Both the position numbers and the translations under genes were made by a program. A stretch of 32,500 bases of DNA from NCBI GenBank assembly GCA_009746045.1, contig RPFO01000131.1, positions 1,674,316 to 1,706,815 on the forward strand, in the 5' to 3' direction. The notes under the pieces were generated by a model. The model was not told where the DNA came from and did not search any database. It saw nothing but the letters and a program-made list of their open reading frames with translations. Every line of letters starts with the position of its first letter. Within the stretch, counting starts at the first letter, position 1. Positions 9,792 to 25,800 of this stretch are shown piece after piece. The DNA comes from Mesostigma viride. Taxonomy: Eukaryota; Streptophyta; Mesostigmatophyceae; Mesostigmatales; Mesostigmataceae.

Positions 9792-12700
9792 AGCATGTGT
9801 GTGCGGCACAGCATTTGAAAGTTCACCAAATGATGTCTGCGCCGTGCCATGTCCCACAAGTCCATCCCACGCACCAAACCTGTGTCTAGTTCCATACCTC
9901 ATACCTCACTAGTGCCACGCTATCCCACGCCATCCTCACCCTCAGATACGCTCCCGTGCCCAGCGTTCCCACGCCACTCCGGAAGCACGGATAACGCGTG
10001 TGTGCTGGCAAAAGATTAGTGAAGTGAGCCCCATCGTGGCTCCCAGGGTGCGATACAGACATCCAATCCTGCTGTGCCACATTGCCCTAGTTCCATGATA
10101 GAATATGTAAACTCCTCACCTCAAAATTGCCTTGGGCGCACGAGCCAATACAGCTATGCCACCTCCCCTACCCTTGTTCCTATCTGCACAGATACACCCC
10201 TACCCCTATTCTCATCTGTACGCCTATTCCTATCTGCACAGATACACCCCTACCCCTATTCTCATCTGTACGCCTATTCCTATCTGCACAGATACACCCC
10301 TACCCCTATTCTCATCTGTACGCCTATTCCTATCTGCACAGATACACCCCTACCCCTATTCTCATCTGTACGCCTATTCCTATCTGCACATCTGAAAAAC
10401 GCCGCCCAGTTGCTCACCTCAACCGCCTCGTGCGTGATCCAGCTGTGACACTTGGCCAGTGGCCCTCTACCCCTGCTCGTGCCTGCCAGGGCCCTTACGC
10501 CTGTGTTCCTACTGACGCCTGTGTTCCTAATGACGTTCAAGGCCCGCCCCCCCAAAAAACACGCCCACCTGTAACGCCTTGTGCGTAATCCAGTGGTGGT
10601 ACTTGGCCACCGACACCAACTTGTTTCCCTGGTGATTTCAGAGGGTCAATGGCCCCACACCCACCCACCTCGAACGCCTTGCGCGTGAGCCAGTTATGAT
10701 ACTTTGACAGCGTGGCTTCGTACGCCGCGTACGCTGCATCCTTGAGGGATTGGCTGGGGTTGGCGCGCAGCTGCACCAAGAAGGCGACGATGAACTGGTT
10801 GGCTCTGCGCGTGGCCGTGCCAGCAAGCACGCAGAGGATGGAGAAGAAAGCCAGCATCAACAAACAGAGGGGAGAGTGCACCAGGAAGGCGACGATGAAC
10901 TGGTGGGCGCTGCATGGTAAACACAGCGATCAACAAACAGGCAGGGAGTAAAGAAACGAGAAGCATGAATAAGCCAGCAACAATAGAGGATAGAGTGTAT
11001 TTATAGAACTGGCCGGCTCTGAACGCGCGCAGGCACGAGCAAACCGAGGACTGCGCGCGTGCCAGCTTAGACTGACGGATAAGCCAGCACACAGAGAAGA
11101 AAACAGAGAGACCAGCAAACAGACAACCAACGAACCAACAAACAAGGCCAACAAAACAGAGAAATAGAGAAGCATTGAAACAGAGCATTTAGGGTGGGCG
11201 CAGGCATGAGCAGCGCATAGTCACGAATGTGCGTACAAACACCACCTTGAAGGGGGTCCCAGTGTCAGCAAAGGAAAGTATGTCACTGTCAGTAAGGTGG
11301 CACTGGTCATTAAAGGGGCGCAGTCACGTACGAGAAGACTTTGCGCGCACGCACCTGTGGCCGCAGGCAGCCAGCGTATCCCACCATAGAGGTACCCGAT
11401 GAAGCGGATCAGGCCTCGCATGAATATGCCAGCTCTATACCCGTTCATGTTACCATGGGACGTTATCAGTACCCACCTTTTCGGCCAAGGCAGGTTATGG
11501 GAGCATCCGCAGCTATGCCGTCACGCACATCAGCTCATGGGACAACAGGTCGCAATTAGTCCTACAAACCCTTACATCTTCAAACAAAGCAGGCGCTGTG
11601 AACATGGGCTAATGATGCTAGCACCTGCTATTGGTTTATTGTGTGATGGGGGCACCACCAGCCCTCTCCTCTTCACCACGACAGGCCGTCAAAGCACGAG
11701 CAAGTATGCTAGCACACACAGCATGCTATCATACACTACTATTAAGGCACCGCCCGTCCTCACCTCTTCAGCCACAACAGGCCGTTAGAGCACGAGCTGG
11801 AGCCGGACGCCGTCCCTGCCTTGATCTCATCCTCGACGATGGCAAAGATGACGTGGAAGCGCGCCGTGTCGGTCTCGTAGCGCTTGCGCAGGCGCTAATG
11901 AAGGGGCGGGGGGGGGGGGGGGGGGGGGGCATAGGACGCGCGCAGCAAGTGGGGGGACAGTGGGGGAGGGGATGAGGTTGCAAGTGGGGGGACAGCACCC
12001 AAAGAGTAGACACCACCCTAAGCGTGTGTGGTGGTGGGAAAGAAGCACGGGGCGGTGATGGGAGGGGAGGCATGTGCAGTGATGGGGAGGGGGGATGTGT
12101 GTGTCAATGAGAGGGGTGACATCAGAAAGTAATCGGGAAATTTAGCAAGGGTCATCGGTTAAGCTGACACGTGTGACTGCTCCATGGGCACTGTGATTTC
12201 CAGTGCATGCATTCTATTGGGTGCCCATGGCAGGTCCTTGACCTTATGATACGAGTCATTGTTGTGTGGTAAAGGGAAACACTGCGAGGCGGAGTGACGT
12301 CCGTCAGCAGGACGATCGGGGCGGCATTGGTCGAGGGGATCAGCGTGATGCAGAAAAACTAATTACATTTTAGAAGTCTTTGGAAATAGATCAACTACGG
12401 CACACCGGACAGTCTGGCTCACATCTCTGCATACCAGTATTCATGCGAAGCAAGCTTCGGGCAAAAGTGTACCAAAAGGAAATGGTAAAACAGACAACGA
12501 TTCAGAAAGTTTAGGCGAGCATTTTGGAGCAGGCAGCTAACATGAATAGGACATCATATACACGTGCGAGGCAGCTACAAGCCAAGCTTCCTACAGTACA
12601 GTGACGAGGTAACGCGAGACGGCGTGCACTTACGTCGATGTTCCCTCCTATGTCGCTCTTGACAGGGTACAGCGCAGTCCCGAGCTGATCTGCAGCGGTG

Positions 12701-13272
12701 GACAAGCATTGGTGTTGGTTTTGCAACCATAGGGTGAGCAGCACGGTGATACCGTAATCAACGGATATGGGCGAGTATTGCCTGGGGACAAGCAAATGCT
12801 GAACGATAGACACCTCACAGTAGAAGTCTAGATCATCTGATGTCATAGAAATGTTGTCATGTGCACAAGTTACGAAACGGTAACTAGCAATGGGTTTAAC
12901 CATAAATGGCTAGGTTACTGAAAATAATTACAGATGTAGAAAGCAAATCAGCAACTGACAGCCTTGCTATGCGATGCCGCGTGTATGCGCGCCAATTCCA
13001 ACCCCACTTGTAAGCCCCACAAAACGCAGTGGAGGCAAAGGCGATTCACATGCGACGACCTCGGTGTCTTTCTACGCGTCAAGCAGACGGGGGCAGGCGA
13101 AATTTTTATGTGCCAGACTGTTACCACGAAGCCCTCCATAACCACACTTACCTATGACAGGAATTACGTAGCCACATGTTGAAAGAAATGGGTTGCTCAA
13201 AACGTTCCCTTTATCGTCAGTGATGCCCGGAAGAGCAGCGAGAATAGGCTCAAAGATGCTAGCCTGACTCAT
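9192..13272 (-). CDS. Glycolipid transfer protein (GLTP-fold), complete, 5 exons, 205 aa
   Basis: Exons in coding order are 13272-13152, 12689-12634, 11894-11764, 10804-10669 and 9365-9192 (stop TGA). All donors and acceptors are GT-AG and all split codons join cleanly. GLTP proteins carry a single sphingolipid between membranes in the cytosol. Landmarks: [16 protein letters not shown] (residues ~29-44), then VKSDIGGNI, with Asp53 and Asn57 matching the headgroup-binding Asp and Asn of human GLTP; LLWLKR with the stacking Trp100; KYHNW with the binding His139; and the C-terminal [12 protein letters not shown] segment. The human Lys55 position is Arg60 here, a conservative change. Trp100 and Asn57 favour a glycolipid-type over a ceramide-1-phosphate-type protein. 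The length matches the ~209-aa family norm. The last 13 residues after DKW are unusual; a donor-like GTGCGT there leaves open a further exon. The gene diverges from the kelch gene. The duplicated exon pieces around exon 4 are described separately. Confidence 0.92.
9366..9790. repeat. Compound tetranucleotide microsatellite abutting GLTP exon 5 acceptor
   Basis: Four blocks follow each other on the plus strand: GGGC repeats with occasional GGC slips (~9370-9585), GGAC repeats (~9586-9720), GACA repeats (~9720-9750) and GGCA repeats (~9750-9790). On the GLTP coding strand this reads as a pyrimidine-rich block ending directly at the CCAG acceptor of exon 5 (AG at 9367-9366). Long open frames seen through the array on both strands are by-products of the 4-bp period. 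Confidence 0.97.
10113..10612 (-). repeat. Three ectopic partial copies of GLTP exon 4 end plus donor site
   Basis: Downstream of exon 4, inside intron 4, the 3' part of the exon recurs at about 10612-10569, 10463-10418 and 10160-10120. The first reads [13 protein letters not shown] followed by GTGGGC, and the second [13 protein letters not shown] followed by GTGAGC. The third is more decayed but still ends TTTTGAG then GTGAGG. The real exon reads [13 protein letters not shown] followed by GTGGGT. Each copy keeps a usable-looking 5' splice site and grows less similar with distance. No acceptor was seen at their 5' sides. Confidence 0.82.
10171..10393. repeat. 50-bp minisatellite, ~4.3 copies, in GLTP intron 4
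   Basis: The unit runs TATCTGCACAGATACACCCC, then TACCCCTATTCTCATCTGTA, then CGCCTATTCC. Copies start at 10181, 10231, 10281, 10331 and (partial) 10381 and are essentially identical. It lies between two of the ectopic exon-4 copies. Confidence 0.96.
10804..10909 (-). promoter_or_regulatory. Duplicated 3' splice site of GLTP exon 4, in-frame alternative acceptor
   Basis: The exon 4 start (acceptor CGCGCAG, then codons for [11 protein letters not shown]) has a second copy 105 bp upstream: acceptor TTTACCATGCAG at ~10921-10910, then codons for [11 protein letters not shown]. Both acceptors have the same phase and no stop lies between them. Use of the upstream site would add 35 residues, mostly hydrophobic ([19 protein letters not shown]). 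The upstream acceptor has the better pyrimidine tract. The shorter form is taken as the main product because it matches the family. Confidence 0.7.
11908..11929. repeat. 22-bp G homopolymer at GLTP exon 3 acceptor
   Basis: On the coding strand this is a C22 run, followed by GCCCCTTCATTAG and then the exon, so it serves as the pyrimidine tract of the 3' splice site. Confidence 0.9.
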
Positions 13273-14329
13273 CTACGCAAGTAAACGGCAACTACAATAT
13301 ATGAGGATGAGAACAGCCTACGATACAGCGGTCGGGCACCAACAACCTGGCACGCTTGCTCATTTCACTGCGCGCTCCACCGCCATGGCGACATGCAGCT
13401 GCGTGAAATTTTTTGGCATTTGCCACGGTGTGTCCACGCACGTCGAAGTGCTGACTGGTAAACCATGCCAAGTGCCACGGCTCCAACGACCCCAAGTCTC
13501 TTGATCCGTAGTTCTCTACTTGAATCAACTACGAAGTACCGATTGCGCCAGATCCCAACAGCCCACAGGTGCAGTATTTTTATGCTACCGTATTCTGCGG
13601 AAGCGTTTAGCCGTTTTACTGGCGTCGCACCACTTGGCCAGCGGCAGGCGACAGAGCGTCCCAACTACCAGCTCTCAAGTACCAACAACTCCTAACTCTT
13701 TCCTCTAAGCTGAACTTGCAAGTTTGCGAGAATGCATACCAAAAAAAAATTCCGTTGTGCTGTCAACGAAAAGCTGTTGCGATCCTGGTTTCCGCAGTGC
13801 CTGTCGAGGTATAGGACTAATAGGAGTGATACGACTAGCCGACTAGGTAAAGGTCATAGCGTAATAGCGTATTACTTATTAGCCCATAGGTGATAGGTCG
13901 CTTGGTAACGACTAACGAGCATGGGCCATGGGACCAATTTCCTAATTAACGAGTTATGCCAAGAGTACTTTGTACAGCTAGTCCGAAATCCTTGCGGGGC
14001 GCCCAGGCGTGACACGTGCGCATACCTCGTTCTATAAGAACCATTTTGAGACTCGATTGTCTCGAGGTTTTGGCATCGGCATTGTCGATATTATGATGGC
14101 CTGTCGCCAATGGTATATGTCTGCCACGCCCTGTTTTTAGGGAAGGAGAAGGTGCATACTTGTCAGGCGGCGCTAGTTCCACCAGCGCAGAAAATGCCTT
14201 AAGCCTGGCTGAGAAAAGGCATCTCGCTGTAAACTCGTGTTCGTGTTGAAGTGCTGCTTCGGACAGACTTAGCGCTGGGAGAGGCGTTTCCCAGCCGGGG
14301 CAAGTTCGTAGGTCATATACGTAGGTGAG
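13273..14329. promoter_or_regulatory. Divergent upstream region shared by GLTP and kelch genes
   Basis: The two start codons point away from each other across 1,057 bp, so both promoters and 5' UTRs should lie here. No convincing TATA box, known motif or further exon is recognised. Several short open frames at 13301-13708 on both strands overlap each other and lack recognisable features. Untranslated upstream exons of either gene cannot be excluded. Confidence 0.45.
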
Positions 14330-21302
<6,973 letters not shown>

Positions 21303-22832
21303 GTTACTAAGCGAGCATTAACTGAAGAGATTTTTAGCTGACCAGATTGTTGGAACTGGGCTGGATGCCATGATGGCGGAGCATGCTGTATGTTGCTTTA
21401 CGGTTTGGCTATTCATCGTATGGCTACGGATTAGTGCACTGCCCCTGTTATACAAAGCGCAGTCTACTTCACCACATGCAGTCTACAAACGCTAGTATGA
21501 GCTTTGAGTGTGCCTATGAAGCAGCAATGTGCAGGCTTGCATGGGGACCAGGTCATGGCTCATGCATCCATGGATCCTATGTGCAGTGCTGGCCGGTCAA
21601 TGCGCATAGTCTAATTGTGGCTCCTGGCCATTGATAACACCTTCTGGCATTACGTTAGGCGAAGGTGCGCTCCCTACTTGTAGTCTGTAGGCCCTCCAAA
21701 GTCATGCTGGAACAGTCTTGCAATGAAATGCCATGCTTAGTTCGTTGTCGGGGTCAATACTCCGTGACTCCCCTATAAACGGGAGCACGAGTTGAGTTCG
21801 AGCTCCTAATATGCGCGGCTAACAGTAGTAACCTAGCTCTGCATTTGGCTGGCAGTGCGCATCAACCGAAAATTCACAATTTGCCATTATAACAAGGAAT
21901 GTCAGTGAGAAGACGTATACACCTGCATACATATAATTACTTACATCAGAGTGAAAGCACCCAATCAAGCATGAACAAAGCCAATGCTTACAAGAGATAC
22001 CACGACCAAATAACTGCGTATACATGGTTGTGGGCACCACGGCCCGAATTACTGTGAATGCATGCCATACGTGTGGTCACACGCGGAGCCCCCACTGGCT
22101 TGGGGGTGGTCTCCTTCATGACTACCTGCCACCTAACCTTGCGAACCATCAGCCTCCAGATTACTGACATGCCAGGGGGCTGCCCTGGCGTGAGCCCATT
22201 GCGGCGTGGGTAACACATATCCATGCCTAGTCTATCCCGGAAAGTCCACGGGTGGTGCCCCTGCTGTATATCCATAGCAATAGCGATCCTTTTTCTATAA
22301 GCCGGTGCGGGCTACAAGTAGCTAACTTCGGTCCAGTGCGAGTCGGAATTGCATTGAACTCTGAACTTTGAAATCGGTGAGTGTGGTAGCCGGTAAAAAA
22401 AAGCATAACATCAATATACACCCCAAGCGTAAGCTATCAAGCTAAAACTCATGGATGGCCGGCCGGCATGCAGGATATCCCTGCACTATGTACCGTTTAC
22501 GGCACATTGCTCCCAAACAGGTGGCCCAGGAAACTTGAGTCTAAGCAAGACAGACATCGGCAGGTAGGCCATCTTGCCCCCAGTGTTTATCCACGTCAAA
22601 AAGAGGAAGTGTCTACAAACTTGTCAAGGTGTACCACACCTGGGTATATTCTCCCTGGAAGCAGGCCAATCGCGTCACAGCATGTGTGGGTAGGCCACCA
22701 AGCTGTTTTATCGCATGGTGCAGCATCCAGGTCAACGAAGCTGATTTCACACAAGCCGGTACAAGTGGTTGACATGGGCAGGGCCTGGCCACATGACAAG
22801 GCAGAAAAGCCAACAGTCAGATGGTGCAGCCT
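21303..22832. other. Convergent intergenic region between kelch and sulfite oxidase genes
   Basis: It should contain both 3' UTRs. No additional gene, RNA or repeat was recognised. Open frames here (for example 22468-22851) overlap one another on both strands and show no recognisable features. Confidence 0.45.
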
Positions 22833-25800
22833 TTACAGCTTACTGGCATGACGCATGCTCTCGACATGCAGACTCTCCCCCTTGACACGCGCAGTAAACC
22901 ACGCGTTGTTTAACACCCCCCGCAGGTTCCATATTGTGTCTACCCGCTCAGGCTGCGTGTTGCAAGCCGAATCCACTGCCTTGGCCACCAGCGTGCAGGG
23001 TGGGTTCAAAACAACCTCCACTCGCCAAAGGCACCACGTCCATTGGCCGAGCCGGCTCGTCCCCTCGCAAGAGCCTTCGCAAGCGGCGCCATCGGGCAAC
23101 TTTGCGGGCAGGATCTTTGCCGGCACCCAGGTGGCTCCGCCATCAGGGGACACGTCCACCCGCTGGATCGTGCGGCCACCGCCCGCAAGCGCGTAGCCTT
23201 GGACGCAGACCTGCAGGGGCAGCGGGCTCAAGACAGGGTGTCAGGTATCTGAACCTCGACCCAAAGTCGATGGATTGGGGGAGCCAGACACGGATTAAAG
23301 AATGGCATTCTGTCACATGGATTTGGTGGGCGAGATGTATAAGCTGAGATGAATAGGGCTGTTTGACTCCTAGAAAAGCGTCCTAGGAAAGCGTTGCAGG
23401 TCATCCCTGGCTGTCCGTGGATCTACTCATAAAAACAGCGTTCAAGTGGGGCTACCCAGCCAAGGCTCGCAAGTGTCTACTAGATTTATAGTGTCCATCA
23501 GAGTCTTTCAAAAACACCTGCTTCCCAGAAGTCATCACCAAACTTGCACCAAACTAGAGCAAGCCATGTGAATGCAAACTAATGTCCGTGCCGCGTCCGC
23601 CTGCAACGCACCTTGCTTCCCGGGCTGACTGTCTGGCCTCCGTTCGTGTCGCAGATCGCGCACTGCGGTCGGAAGGGTAGACACGATAGCAGGGAACGCG
23701 ACAATTAAAGGTAAGACTAAATTGAATTGAATTGAATTGAATTGTAACATAACTCCGTTGGGAGTATATGTAGCACATAGCCCAGAGAAGGGGCATATGG
23801 CCTATCATACATTCTAAGCTACTTCCTGCAAGGGTGGGAATGTAAACAACACTTGCTCTAGGTGCACTAGGGCACCTGCACCCTCATGATCTTCACACTA
23901 TGCCCAGCTAAGGGGGAGTATGTCATGTGGGGGAAGATCATCATGGCTATACAAGAGCTAGGGCATGGCTTCTCGACAGAGAGCATCTCTCTGCACTGCG
24001 TAGCATGGCTAAATTCTTAATGCAACATCCATGGGGGTCCCGTTATAGGCAGGGCTTGGCTAAATTCTGTAGACAACATCCATGGGGGCCATTATGGGCG
24101 CACATGCGCGTGGGCCACATGCTAGGCTAAGCCTGACTAATCTACACTACTGGTATGAATTTCCTAGTCTGGGGTTGCAGGAGGGGGCTGCCAGGGCTTG
24201 TGGTCAACGTGGATGACCGCCCCCCTCCAGTATACCGGCTTCCCCCCTGCGCTGTGCCGGAGCTGAAGGTAGGTCGGCCATAGCTCGCGTCGCCGCTGTT
24301 GCTGGGCCAGGGTCAAGTCGTCGTCCAGCGTGAAGCGAGTCCTCGAGAGCTTCTTGCGGCATTTAAGGAACGACAGCTTGTCCGCCATGTACTTAAAGGT
24401 GAGGAGCACGGGTGCCGGGCCAGCCTTCCCCCGCGCGCGGGGGAGGCGGACAGCCGACATGTCCAGCTCACCAGTGAGTAGCATGGGGGCAAGAATGTCG
24501 CGCTTAAATGCCTCAAGAAGGCTCGTGGAGGTCTCACCTGCCGGCTGGTCGAAGTGCTTGACGATGACATTGTGGCTGCGCCGGGCGATGTCGGTTTCCT
24601 CGCGAAGGTCGAGGGCTTGTTGCTTGAGTTGTGCCGAGATGGTGGAGGTGGTGGAGGTGGTGTGCTGCTTAAGCAAGTCCGCCCAGGTGGAGGGAGCATC
24701 GCCGGCCGGGCCAGCAGACGCCGGCTGGGCGGCGATGTCCTTCACCGCCTGGGCGGTGAGGCCGGCGGTGTCATGCAAGCTCTCAAGGGCGTTGGCGGTG
24801 GCTTGAAGGCGTTGGTCGAGGTCGAGGAGCTGGGCTTTGATGTCGGCAGTGGAGGCGGAAATGGCAGTGGAGGTGGAGGCGGCAGCGGCGGAAATGTGAG
24901 GAAGTTCAGCAGCCAGCGTGCCACCCATTGCTGCGACGTCAGCAGCAAGGGGGGTCACGTGCTGCTGAAAGGCTTCCGTGAGGATGGAACGGAGGGTGGG
25001 GGCGGAGATGGATGGAGCCCAGATCTCGTCGTCAGAGCGCTGGAGAAGGGAGTTGAGGATGGTGTGCTGGAGCTGGGGGCGGGGGCAGCCAAGCAGGGCA
25101 CCGTGGGTTTGCCAGCGGCTGCCGTTGTTGCCGAGGAGGCGACCTTGGTCGTAGAGATGGAGGCACAGGTCGTAAAGCGAGGCGTAGTCCCCGAAGAAGA
25201 TGCAGTCCATAGCATCGTAAGGAGACATGTTGTTCCAGTCGTGATCATCGACCTTGAAAGGGTGGGGCCGAAAGCGCGGTTCCGAGGGGCGGGACCATCC
25301 TGTTTTGTCGGCTGGGCGGGTGCGTTTCGGGTCAGGCGATGCCGATGGCGAGGCATTAAGCCCGGGAGGCTGCTGGGTGACCACCAGTGCACGACTAGTG
25401 TCATCGCTGCCTGCCGGACCTGATGGCGAAGCTGCAGCCGCAGCTGCCGCATTTTCATGGGCGAGCGCATCCGCCAAACTGCGTTGCGTCAAAGGACGTT
25501 TGCTCGTCATATATTGCGTTTTAGATTCGGAAAATTATATCAGCATGTGCGTCTTAGAAAGACGAAGCGATAGTGATATTCACAGCTGAATTTGGGGCTC
25601 AAACGTGAAAGTTATGAGCTCCGCCGACAGCCATGGCTACCTCGTGGCTCGTGGCTATGCGTTGGGTGTTGCTAATCTTGTGCCCATGCAGGGAGTAACT
25701 AGACTAAATTAGCATAAGTAAATAAGGCCAAGATAGTAATGGCTAATGAATTACCAAAATGCATTGGCATAAATAGTGATAAGAAAACCGTCGGGGCGAT

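Larger units (their letters stand above)
23721..25560 (-). mobile_element. ORF1-only LINE (half-L1-like) inserted in sulfite oxidase intron
   Basis: An intact L1-type ORF1 is followed by ~420 bp of sequence with no reverse transcriptase coding and then a short-repeat tail, all in the sense direction of the host gene. The 5' limit is a guess near the ORF start and no target-site duplication was identified. The internal part near 24007-24090 holds a ~51-bp tandem pair around GGCTAAATTCT and CAACATCCATGGGGG. Confidence 0.55.

Noticed and set aside
9090-9912. Long overlapping open frames on both strands rich in Gly-Arg, Asp-Gly-Arg-Thr or Pro-Ser-Val-Arg
   Set aside because: They are translations of the tetranucleotide microsatellite; a 4-bp period leaves all frames open. 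The region is the GLTP intron plus its last exon.
10074-10588. Plus-strand Tyr/Pro/Leu repeat proteins
   Set aside because: Produced by the 50-bp minisatellite, whose unit cycles through all three frames.
10694-11188. Minus-strand hydrophobic frame resembling a membrane protein
   Set aside because: Intron sequence of GLTP in a different frame from exon 4; no start context or family resemblance.
13301-13708. Short overlapping open frames on both strands between GLTP and the kelch gene
   Set aside because: No conserved motif, no splice logic linking them to either gene, and mutually exclusive frames.
22468-22851. 127-aa plus-strand frame in the convergent intergenic region
   Set aside because: Overlaps competing minus-strand frames, has no recognisable features, and ends antisense to the sulfite oxidase stop.
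23880-23935. CTAAGGGGGAGTATGTCATG as a possible copia polypurine tract and LTR start
   Set aside because: No matching LTR pair, integrase, RNase H or primer-binding site nearby; it probably lies in the tail of the ORF1 element.
24554-25423. 289-aa plus-strand Gly/Val-rich frame antisense to the LINE ORF1
   Set aside because: GC-rich antisense shadow of the ORF1 coding frame; no recognisable domain.
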